Shown: one piece after another, positions 20,747 through 29,575 of the stretch
How the letters are laid out: each line of letters starts with the position of its first letter
How positions within the stretch are numbered: the first letter of the stretch is position 1
Source of the DNA: Melghirimyces algeriensis
Lineage (GTDB): Bacteria > Bacillota > Bacilli > Thermoactinomycetales > DSM-45169
Direction of reading: 5' to 3'
Length of the DNA stretch: 64,000 nt
NCBI RefSeq assembly: GCF_900182565.1
Contig: NZ_FXTI01000013.1
Coordinates: 12,402-76,401, forward strand
Notes under the pieces: generated by a model
Seen by the model: the letters and a program-made list of their open reading frames with translations, nothing else
Told to the model about the DNA's origin: nothing
Databases searched by the model: none
Made by a program: the position numbers and the translations under genes

Positions 20747-20799
20747 GAATAAAGCCTCCTTAAGATATGTAGTGACTTGCCATGTTTGTTCACAAATAA

Positions 20800-20830
20800 G
20801 GCGGAGGCCCCCTTTCGGGGAGTCTCCGCT
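20800..20830 (-). terminator. Terminator-like hairpin between PKS and KAS III genes
   Basis: A GC-rich imperfect inverted repeat (GCGGAG and CTCCGC arms, C/G-rich inner stem, GAAA-type loop) lies in the 117-bp gap after the 20864-29428 gene. The following T-tract (CTTATTTG on the minus strand) is weak. It may be an attenuating terminator or an mRNA-stability stem. Confidence 0.5.
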
Positions 20831-20863
20831 TCTTCGCACCAAACCATGCCATGATCCTATCTT

Positions 20864-23800
20864 TCACGCGTTCATATGGGACTGAATCACCACCGCCAAC
20901 CGTGTTATGGTCGGCTGTTCCACAATGTTCATCGGGTTTAGATGGATCTTGAAACGCCGGTTGATTCTTTTTACCAGTTCAATTCCCAGGATGGAGTCCA
21001 AGCCCAGCTCTGCAAACGGTACTTCCTCCATCACCTCCTCTTTTTCCATGGAGAGGATTTGTGCGAGTAGCCCTTTGAGCTGGTCTTTGATTTCCATCGC
21101 TGGATCTCCGGGCGGTTTCCGTTCCTCTGTGGCAGGCTCTTCATCCACCACGCCTTCCATTTCGGCAAGGGAAGTGGCCAATTGGACGACGGTGGGGTGC
21201 TGAATCAACTTCATCGGATTCAGGTTGATGGCAAACGATTGATTCAGCTTTTTCACCATCTTGATACCCAAAATGGAATCCAAACCCAGTTCCGCAAACG
21301 GCACCTCTTCGTCAATTTCTGATTCCTTGATCGCCAAAACCTCTGCCAAAATCCGTCGCACCTTCATCCGCACATCGGCAACTGATTTTGCGGAAGCGGT
21401 CTGTACAGTCACTTTACTGTTGGATTCCTCTGATGCCTGTAGATGCTTGGATGCAATGTGACCATCCTCAGCGAGCGCTTTCACCCCGGTTATCTCAGAG
21501 CGGACGGGTGGTGCCGTTTTGACCGTATCCATCCAGTATCGCTTCTCTTCAAATGGATAGGTTGGCAAGGAAAGTCGTTGTGGCCGTCCGCCCCGATGAA
21601 GTTCCCGCCAATCCACCTCCGTTCCAGCTACCCAAAGCTCCGCCAGAGGGGAAAGTTGCCGGTTACGGAGCAATGTGTTTACGGTTTCCTTCCCTTCTTT
21701 TCTGGCCCCTTTTTTCCATGAGCCTGAGGTGTTGCGGTAGAATCCTTCAACTTCCGATTCTCCTTCCACATACTGCGTTAACTTATCGATCAATTCCTGA
21801 ACATGGGATACCACACAAGCGATCCGGCTTTTCATCGCCATCCTGCCAACCTGCAATGTATAACAAAAATCGGGCAGGGAGAAAGGCTCCCCTTCATGTT
21901 GTTCTGGTCTCTGTTTGATCCGTTCCAATCCATAAAAGGCATGCAACCTGTCGGGAAACGATTGGACCAGATACGAAGCGAGTTGTGACAATGACGGGTA
22001 TTGGGACAAATGGTCCACATGGAACGGAATCCCGTACATTTCGCTCACTTTCCGGGCCAGTTCCATCAGGGTAAAGGCATCAAAGCCATAATCCATCCAT
22101 TCATCGGCGATGTTGATATCCTCTTCTGCTACATTGAGAATGTCAGCCACCCATTTCCGCCCCTCTTTCACCACCTGGGTTGAGAGCTTCGCATTCTGTG
22201 CCACATCATCCGCTTCGTACGAAGAAACCGACTTCAAGTAATGCAACATTTGTTTCGCATATACGCGTAAGCGCTCCTCATTTTTTGCGGAAAGTACAAA
22301 GAGTTGCGGAGTCAGGTGATCTGAAACGGAAACTGGAGCGCGTCGGTATTCCTCTATGATGACATGCGCATTCACCCCTCCAAATCCAAACGAACTCACT
22401 CCTGCCATCCTTGGGATCTCTGTTCCATCATCCCTCTTCAACCGTTGCCAGGGTCGAGTTTCCGATACAAGATAAAACGGTGAATCCTTCAGGGATATAT
22501 AGGGATTCAACTCGGAAAGATGAAGACTCTTCGGTATTTTTCCCTGCTGCATACCCAACACCACTTTAAAGAAGCCGGCGATTCCCGCAGCTGATTCCAG
22601 ATGACCGATATTGGTTTTGACAGAGCCAACTCCACACGTGGCTGTAGGATAGGACACCGTTTTTCCCTGCTGTTTGAACCATTTTGCAAAAGCTTTTTTC
22701 ATCCCGTTGATTTCAATGGGATCACCCAGACTCGTCCCGGTTCCATGCGCTTCCAGATAGGTGATCTCTCTTGGGTCCACTTGTGCCTCTTCCATCGCTC
22801 TATGGATCACTGCGGCTTGAGCTTGTGGATTGGGAGCCGTCAATGATTTGGTCCGTCCGCAATGATTGATGGCTGAACCACGAATCACCGCATAAATGGG
22901 GTCTCCGTCCGCTTCCGCCTGGCTGAGCGGTTTCAATAGAACCGCCCCAATCCCTTCTCCCCTGACATAGCCATTGGCGCTTTGGTCAAATGTTTTGCAA
23001 CGGCCATCCGGGCTCAACATCCCCGCTTTATCAAAAGCAATGGTAAGCCGTGGGCTGGCAATCACATTGACGCCACCCGCAATCGCCATCCCGCACTGCC
23101 CGCTCCGGATGGCTTCCACTGCCTTATGAATCGCCACCAGAGAGCTGGAACAAGCCGTATTGATCGGCTCACTCGGTCCATGGAGATTCAGCAGAAAGGA
23201 GAGGCGATTCGGCAGAATCGAATGGGAGTTCCCTGTCGGGATATGCGCTTCAATCTCTTCACCTGCTTCATTTAACAATTCATAATAATCCATATTGGAT
23301 ACCCCAACGAAAACCCCGGTTTGCGTCCCCGACAGATCCGTTGCATCATACCCAGCATCTTCAATCGCCTTCCAAACTGTTTCCAAAAAGAGACGTTGTT
23401 GCGGGTCCATCAGTTTGGCTTCATGCGGTGAAATACCGAAGAATGCAGCGTCAAATGTATCCACCCGCTCCATAAAGCCACCCCATTTGGTGGCGGATGA
23501 CTCTTCGTTGTCCTCGCCATAAGCCCTCCAGTCCCAACGGTCGGCCGGTATCTCTGTAATCAAATCCTTTCCCGCTTCCAGTTGGCGCCAAAAGCTCTTT
23601 AAATCCGGCGATTGTACCATATTCCCACTCATCCCCACAATGGCGACTGGCTCATGGGTTGTCTGGGTTGGCAAGACACACTCCTGACCGGTATGACCGG
23701 ATGACTCGGATCTGCTTTCCTCAGACGGTTCGCTTGACTCCGGAGGATGGATCCGATCCCGGTAATATTGGAAAAAGGCAGATTGATCATCTTCATAGAG

Positions 23801-26800
23801 TCGTTGGGCAAGCCCGGCAACGGTCGAATACTCATACAGATGGGCCGGCGTCACTTCCAACGAATAGGTCTCATTTATCGCGTTCGCCATCTCGGTGATG
23901 CTCACCGAGTCAAAACCAAACTGGTTAATATCCTCATCCACCTCAATCTCCGTGGACGGTATCTTCAACACATGGTTGATCATGCGAATGAGCTCCTGTT
24001 CAATCTCAGGGATCATCCATTCTTTGATGTCCGCATCGGAACCATCAGCCGGAGTAGGTATCAGCTCAATTGTCGTGGTTTGCGCCGATTCCAGCTTCTC
24101 CTTGATCCGCCCCTGATCCCCTTTCATCACCAAAAGCTGATGCTGATCCAACGACAACGCATCGGCAAAGGCGGCCAACCCGCTCGCTGTATCCAGCACA
24201 TCCGTTCCCATCGTTTTGCTCATCAACTGACGGGTCTGCTCATCCACGCTCATACCGCCTTCTTCCCAGAGCGGCCAGTTGATCGAGAGGGTGTGTCCCT
24301 GTCTCCGTCCAGCCTGCCTGAGCAACCCTCTTTGTTCTGCAAAAGCATCCATAAAAGCATTCGCATAGGCATAATCGGATTGACCAAAGTTCCCAATCGC
24401 CCCACTCAGGGAAGAGAAGAGGGCAAAGAATTGAAGCGGCTCATGGCGCGTCACCTCATCCAATACCCGTGTGCCAAACACCTTGGGAGCCAGAACCGCG
24501 TCAATCTCTTCTTTCGTCTTGTGCAACAGGCGTGCATCTCGGATCACACCTGCACTATGGATCACACCGTCGATCCGGCCGAACCGTTCGTTCGCTTGGC
24601 GTACGACTTGTTCCATTTCATGTCGCCGAAACAGATCCCCTTGTGTATACAGAACCTCCGCTCCCAATCCTTCCAAACGCTTCATCTTTGCCAGCTTCCG
24701 TTCATCCATGGAGGAACGCCCAACCAGTACCAGACGGGCTTTTACCTGTTTGGCTAAATGCTCCGCAAAAAGAAAACCAAGTTCTCCCATTCCCCCTGTA
24801 ATGAGGTAGACCCCTCGCTCTTTCAATAATTGATCGATTTCGGCTCGTTTCCCTGGCGGCTCCACAACCTGATAACCCGCGATCTGCCGCTGACCCGTCT
24901 CCACATCGACGGATACTTCCACTCCCTCTTCAGCTCCACATTCGGCCAACAGCACAGCTCCCAGTTTGGCAGGCGGCGGTACCGCTTGATCCGCCATCAG
25001 TCGGAGCGTTTTGGCTTTTAGCTTTGGGTGCTCCTGGACAACACTCCTGATGAATCCACCTACCCCCGCAAACGGCGGCACACTTTCATCCGGGCGGCTG
25101 GAATAGGCGTACAACAACCGTTGCTGCTCCACCCGTTTATTCTGCACCAACGCCTTGGCAAGATAAAACAGTGAATAAAATCCCATCTCCAATGAAGGGG
25201 AGAATGCCGATGGACGGGACAGATAATGGATAATATTTTCCGGGACTCCCTGACGCTGACCTAAATCCAGCAACAGCTGTTCATAATCCTCCATATTGGT
25301 GATATCGATCTCATACCGGTACGCATCCAGCCTGCGGAACGTCCGACCCGGCTGGACCAGATAGAGCGCAGGCGCCTCCATTCCTTCCGCCCGCAACTGC
25401 GCATGAAGGGATTGGTAGAGACGATCATCCTGATCCAACAGCAGGATGGAACCTGTCCGCCCACCTTGTAACGCAGAAACCCTCATCTCGGATGGTTGCC
25501 ACTCTTTGCTGAGATAAACCGTATCCCCCTTCTGTTCCTTGCCATCCCTCTTGGATGGCTCACGGGGTTGAAAGACGAAATCCCGGATTCGCACCAACAC
25601 TTCCCCATGCTCATCCGTCAGCGACAGATGAATCGTTTTCCCTTCTCGATCTTCACCCGACAGTTGTGCATGGACAAACACCCGTCGCTCTGACAGGGGG
25701 CGCATCATCTCCAATTCCCCCACTTTATAGGGAACATAAACCGTTTGCACATTCTCTCCAAGGAGGGCGGTCGCCGTCTGGAAGGCTCCATCCATCAGCA
25801 ACGGATGCAATGCACAATCCATCAAGTCGCCGGAGGCCCCCTGCGGCAATTCCAGCAAGGACCATGCTTCCGTCCGGCTGTGGTACAGTTCCTGCACCAC
25901 CTGAAAGGTATCTCCATACTGGATGCCGCGACGTTGAAATGTTTCGTACAATGCTTTCGGTTCTTTTCGGTGAGGACAGCGTCGTTGCATCTCACCCACA
26001 TCCAGCCGATCAAGTGGCAGTCCCTCCTCTTCCTCTGTGAAGAGAAGCTGTCCGACTGCCTGTTTCAGTGGGTCATCCCCTGTTGTCATTTCCACCTTGG
26101 CGCCATCCCGGTCCGGCTGTACGCCCGTATAAGCGGTTACCACCCCTTGTTGGACGGTAATGGGTCGGAGCCAGCGGAAATTGCGGATCATCCGCACCGG
26201 TTTGCCTACGGATCGTTCACCAGCGGCCCGCACCATTTCCAAACAGGCCGACCCAGGCAAAATGGATTGGTGGCCGATGCGATGGTCTGTCAAAAGTGAT
26301 TCCGAACCGGAGAATTGTGTAAGGAATTTTCCTTCCCTTAATGTGGTCAGGTTGCGGTGAAGCAATGGATGCATCTGTGGATCATTCACAATCTTCACAT
26401 CCGTTTCCGCTTCAAACAGCCGGGCCGAGTGATCGTGAATCCAGTACCGATCCATCCGAAACGGATATGTAGGCAAGGAGATTCGCCTAGGCTGCTTGGA
26501 CCGGTATAACAGCATCCAGTTGATCTCCGCTCCATAAGTCCATATTTCCGCCAAACGGGCCCACTCTCCATCCGCAATCAAACGCTGGACAACGGAGGTT
26601 TCGTCTTCACTGCCAAGCAACGTCTCCAGGCGGGAGGAATCTTTTTTCACATTGCCTCGGTAAACTCCCTCTACCTGCTCCGTTCCTTCGCAGTATGTGC
26701 GCAATTGAGCGATCAGGTCATGGATCTCTTCACTAATAAAGGCGATCCGCTCATTCATCGCCTCCCTGCCTGTTTGCAGCGTAAACGCCACCTCTGCCAA

Positions 26801-29428
26801 AGTGAACGGGGCCGGTTGCTGCTTCTCTAGGTGAGTAAGCAGGTTGCGTGCGTATACCTGGAGACGTTCTTTTGTTCTGGCGGACAGGACAACGATCTGC
26901 GGGCCAGCGATACGAACCGGTTCCCGTTGATCCTCGTATTCCTCCAACACCATATGAGCATTGGACCCGCCTGCGCCAAACGAGCTGAGACCGGCGATTC
27001 GCGGATATTCCTTCTGCGTTTCCCCTTCCAGCAGGATGGGCTTCTTCCATTCAGACAGGGTTTGCTGTACATAGAACGAGGACTGCTCAAAATCAATATG
27101 GGGATTTAATACACTGGAATGGATGGATGGAACCAGTTGTTTATGTTTCATTTGCAACAACACTTTGGTTAAACCCGCAATCCCCGCCGCCGACTCAAGA
27201 TGGCCGATATTGGACTTTACCGATCCAATCGGGCAATACTGCCGATCCTCGGTAAATTCACCAATCGCTTTGCCCAATCCCGTCATCTCAATCGGATCAC
27301 CCAACGATGTACCGGTACCGTGTGCTTCCACATAGCTGATCGCCCGTGGGTTCACGTTCGCCTTCATCAAGGCATCACGGATCAAACGGCTCTGGGCATT
27401 GGGGTTGGGCACGGAATAGCCATTGGTTTTCCCTCCATGATTGATACTGATCCCTTTGATGACGGCATAGATCTGGTCTCCATCAGCGATCGCCTGTTTG
27501 AGGGGCTTCAGCAGAACAGCTCCAACCCCTTCCCCCGGTACATAACCGTCTCCCCCTTCGCCAAAACTGCGACAGCGCCCATCGGAAGAGATAAACTGGG
27601 TCCGGCTAAGATAGGTGTACTTGTTGGGATGGATGGTCACATTCACCCCACCTGCCACGGCCAGTTGGCATTCGCCCCGGCGGATGCTTTCGCATGCCAG
27701 ATGGATCGAAGTCAATGAGGAGGAGCACATGGTATCCAATGCGATGCTGGGCCCCTGAAAGTCAAAGAGATAGGAGACCCGGTTGGCGATCGAGGAATAA
27801 AACGAATCACCAAATATGGCTTCCCCATCCACCTGACGTGAAAACAACTGATATTGCCCATACATCACCCCCACAAAGACGCCTACACTGCTGCCACGCA
27901 AATGATCCCTGGTATAACCGGCATCCTCCATGGTATGCCACACCGTTTGCAAAAACAGCCGCTCCTGCGGGTCCATAAATTCCGCTTCTCTGGGGGAAAT
28001 ATTAAAAAACAACGGATCAAAACGATCTACGCCATCCATAAACCCTCCCCATTTACTGTACGTTTTCCCTGGCCGGTTTTTGTCCGGATCATAATACGTT
28101 GCCAGATCCCAACGCTCATCCGGGATTTCCACAATACAATCTTTGCCAGCCTTCAGATTCTCCCAGAACTCATCCAACGTCTGCGCCATGGGATACCGAC
28201 CGGATAAACCGACAATCGCGATCTCCTGCTCATCCGGCTCTTCTGTGGGCTTCGGTGAAACAGCTTGCGGCACCGATGCCGTACTTTCCATCTCTTTCGG
28301 TTCCACCTTCTCAGCTGCGGTTTTGGATAAAGCGATGCGACCAATGTTCTTTACCTGATCCGCGTGGTGTTGAATAAAATAAGCTCCCAATTCTTCTAAT
28401 GTCTGATACTCAAAAAATAGCGTTTTGGACAACTTGCCAAAGTCCTGTTCCAATTCCTGGTTCAGATTTAAAATCATCAGAGAGTCAATCCCATACTTCT
28501 CCAAGGGCACATGCCCTTTAATCCGGGAAACAGGCAGTTTCGCCGCCTTAGACAAGATTTCCTTGAGATAGTCCATGACGGCTGGAAAGAGATGATCCAC
28601 ATTCCTTTCTTCATTTTCCGCTTTCTCTGGAACCACCCGTGCAGATGGAAAGTCCGAAGTCGAAAAGTGAGTCTCGATGAGAGATTGAGACCGTTCATTC
28701 CGCTCCATGACCATCACCGTAGAGGTATCCATCGATAAAGCGGCTTCAAAGGCCTCAATTCCCGCAACAGGATCAAGCGGTGTCATTCCCACCGTCTCTT
28801 GCAGCCATGCTTCCGTATCCGCTGTAATCGGCTTCCCTTCCTTCTCCCAAAGGGGCCAGTTGATTGAAACGGTCTTGCCGTACCGTTCACCATTCCTTCG
28901 CCAATCTTCACGTAAGGCGGCATAATGGTCCATAAAGCGATTGGCATAGGCATAATCGGCTTGACCCAGATTGCCCATCACAGAAGCAACAGAAGAAAAA
29001 AGGGCAAAGAAATCCAGCGGTTCCTCCTTTAAGGCCTCATCCAGATTGACCGTTCCATATACCTTTGGCGCAAAAACCTGTTCCGCCTCATCCGCCGTTT
29101 TCTTCAGCATAAATGCATCCCTGACCACTCCCGCCGCATGAATCACGCCATTGATGGAACCAAACAACGATTTGCCTCGATCCACTACCTGATCCACGTC
29201 TGACCGGCTGGCCAAATTGGCTTGCAGGTATACCACCGGAGAGCCCAATGATTCCAGCTCCCCGATTTTCTGTTTCTGCTCCAAGCCAAGTTCGGATCGA
29301 CCGACGAGAATCAGCCGGGCCCGATATTTCCTGACCAAGTGGTCAGCAAAGAGCAGTCCCAACCCTCCGGCGCCTCCCGTAATCAGATACGTTCCCTTCT
29401 CTTTCAGGTGGGTTCCTGTCACAGCCAT
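20864..29428 (-). CDS. Trans-AT polyketide synthase beginning with an orphan KR catalytic half (modules 3b-5)
   Basis: 2854 residues. The start ATG 29428 has GAGGAGGGG 9 nt upstream. It opens directly with a KR catalytic subdomain (TGGAGGLG about 18; Ser/Tyr in SSVASVMGNLGQADY) with no structural half; that half ends the preceding protein. Then: ACP Ser about 314; KS 401-828 (CHH); DH about 1048 (H...P motif with His in place of the usual Gly; Asp about 1211 kept); complete KR about 1350-1770 (GGMGELG); ACP about 1840; KS 1928-2356 (CHH); KS-flanking linker interrupted by an ACP-like domain whose phosphopantetheine Ser is Ala2451; linker resumes to about 2630; tandem ACPs at about 2718 and 2811 (both GLDSILGI). 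It ends at the tandem ACPs, which presumably dock to the first KS of the 1040-19651 protein. Confidence 0.96.
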   Translation of the reverse strand: MAVTGTHLKEKGTYLITGGAGGLGLLFADHLVRKYRARLILVGRSELGLEQKQKIGELESLGSPVVYLQANLASRSDVDQVVDRGKSLFGSINGVIHAAGVVRDAFMLKKTADEAEQVFAPKVYGTVNLDEALKEEPLDFFALFSSVASVMGNLGQADYAYANRFMDHYAALREDWRRNGERYGKTVSINWPLWEKEGKPITADTEAWLQETVGMTPLDPVAGIEAFEAALSMDTSTVMVMERNERSQSLIETHFSTSDFPSARVVPEKAENEERNVDHLFPAVMDYLKEILSKAAKLPVSRIKGHVPLEKYGIDSLMILNLNQELEQDFGKLSKTLFFEYQTLEELGAYFIQHHADQVKNIGRIALSKTAAEKVEPKEMESTASVPQAVSPKPTEEPDEQEIAIVGLSGRYPMAQTLDEFWENLKAGKDCIVEIPDERWDLATYYDPDKNRPGKTYSKWGGFMDGVDRFDPLFFNISPREAEFMDPQERLFLQTVWHTMEDAGYTRDHLRGSSVGVFVGVMYGQYQLFSRQVDGEAIFGDSFYSSIANRVSYLFDFQGPSIALDTMCSSSLTSIHLACESIRRGECQLAVAGGVNVTIHPNKYTYLSRTQFISSDGRCRSFGEGGDGYVPGEGVGAVLLKPLKQAIADGDQIYAVIKGISINHGGKTNGYSVPNPNAQSRLIRDALMKANVNPRAISYVEAHGTGTSLGDPIEMTGLGKAIGEFTEDRQYCPIGSVKSNIGHLESAAGIAGLTKVLLQMKHKQLVPSIHSSVLNPHIDFEQSSFYVQQTLSEWKKPILLEGETQKEYPRIAGLSSFGAGGSNAHMVLEEYEDQREPVRIAGPQIVVLSARTKERLQVYARNLLTHLEKQQPAPFTLAEVAFTLQTGREAMNERIAFISEEIHDLIAQLRTYCEGTEQVEGVYRGNVKKDSSRLETLLGSEDETSVVQRLIADGEWARLAEIWTYGAEINWMLLYRSKQPRRISLPTYPFRMDRYWIHDHSARLFEAETDVKIVNDPQMHPLLHRNLTTLREGKFLTQFSGSESLLTDHRIGHQSILPGSACLEMVRAAGERSVGKPVRMIRNFRWLRPITVQQGVVTAYTGVQPDRDGAKVEMTTGDDPLKQAVGQLLFTEEEEGLPLDRLDVGEMQRRCPHRKEPKALYETFQRRGIQYGDTFQVVQELYHSRTEAWSLLELPQGASGDLMDCALHPLLMDGAFQTATALLGENVQTVYVPYKVGELEMMRPLSERRVFVHAQLSGEDREGKTIHLSLTDEHGEVLVRIRDFVFQPREPSKRDGKEQKGDTVYLSKEWQPSEMRVSALQGGRTGSILLLDQDDRLYQSLHAQLRAEGMEAPALYLVQPGRTFRRLDAYRYEIDITNMEDYEQLLLDLGQRQGVPENIIHYLSRPSAFSPSLEMGFYSLFYLAKALVQNKRVEQQRLLYAYSSRPDESVPPFAGVGGFIRSVVQEHPKLKAKTLRLMADQAVPPPAKLGAVLLAECGAEEGVEVSVDVETGQRQIAGYQVVEPPGKRAEIDQLLKERGVYLITGGMGELGFLFAEHLAKQVKARLVLVGRSSMDERKLAKMKRLEGLGAEVLYTQGDLFRRHEMEQVVRQANERFGRIDGVIHSAGVIRDARLLHKTKEEIDAVLAPKVFGTRVLDEVTRHEPLQFFALFSSLSGAIGNFGQSDYAYANAFMDAFAEQRGLLRQAGRRQGHTLSINWPLWEEGGMSVDEQTRQLMSKTMGTDVLDTASGLAAFADALSLDQHQLLVMKGDQGRIKEKLESAQTTTIELIPTPADGSDADIKEWMIPEIEQELIRMINHVLKIPSTEIEVDEDINQFGFDSVSITEMANAINETYSLEVTPAHLYEYSTVAGLAQRLYEDDQSAFFQYYRDRIHPPESSEPSEESRSESSGHTGQECVLPTQTTHEPVAIVGMSGNMVQSPDLKSFWRQLEAGKDLITEIPADRWDWRAYGEDNEESSATKWGGFMERVDTFDAAFFGISPHEAKLMDPQQRLFLETVWKAIEDAGYDATDLSGTQTGVFVGVSNMDYYELLNEAGEEIEAHIPTGNSHSILPNRLSFLLNLHGPSEPINTACSSSLVAIHKAVEAIRSGQCGMAIAGGVNVIASPRLTIAFDKAGMLSPDGRCKTFDQSANGYVRGEGIGAVLLKPLSQAEADGDPIYAVIRGSAINHCGRTKSLTAPNPQAQAAVIHRAMEEAQVDPREITYLEAHGTGTSLGDPIEINGMKKAFAKWFKQQGKTVSYPTATCGVGSVKTNIGHLESAAGIAGFFKVVLGMQQGKIPKSLHLSELNPYISLKDSPFYLVSETRPWQRLKRDDGTEIPRMAGVSSFGFGGVNAHVIIEEYRRAPVSVSDHLTPQLFVLSAKNEERLRVYAKQMLHYLKSVSSYEADDVAQNAKLSTQVVKEGRKWVADILNVAEEDINIADEWMDYGFDAFTLMELARKVSEMYGIPFHVDHLSQYPSLSQLASYLVQSFPDRLHAFYGLERIKQRPEQHEGEPFSLPDFCYTLQVGRMAMKSRIACVVSHVQELIDKLTQYVEGESEVEGFYRNTSGSWKKGARKEGKETVNTLLRNRQLSPLAELWVAGTEVDWRELHRGGRPQRLSLPTYPFEEKRYWMDTVKTAPPVRSEITGVKALAEDGHIASKHLQASEESNSKVTVQTASAKSVADVRMKVRRILAEVLAIKESEIDEEVPFAELGLDSILGIKMVKKLNQSFAINLNPMKLIQHPTVVQLATSLAEMEGVVDEEPATEERKPPGDPAMEIKDQLKGLLAQILSMEKEEVMEEVPFAELGLDSILGIELVKRINRRFKIHLNPMNIVEQPTITRLAVVIQSHMNA

Positions 29429-29506
29429 TTTCCATTTCCCCTCCTCGGCAAAACCAGCATCTGTTTCGTTCGATCAAATCGCCTATCAACCACACCCAAT
29501 CCAATA

Positions 29507-29543
29507 GAAAAAACGGCAAACCGGCATCCATAGCCGGTTCGCC
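29507..29543 (-). terminator. Intrinsic terminator between the two halves of a split KR module
   Basis: On the minus strand an 11-bp stem (GGCGAACCGGC / GCCGGTTTGCC, one G-U pair) with a short loop is followed by GTTTTTTCT. It has the full form of a Rho-independent terminator and lies in the 147-bp gap between the stop at 29576 and the start at 29428. Expression of the downstream half-module would need read-through or antitermination. Confidence 0.85.
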
Positions 29544-29575
29544 ACTACAAAGAACATCACACCAGTCCATGACGG

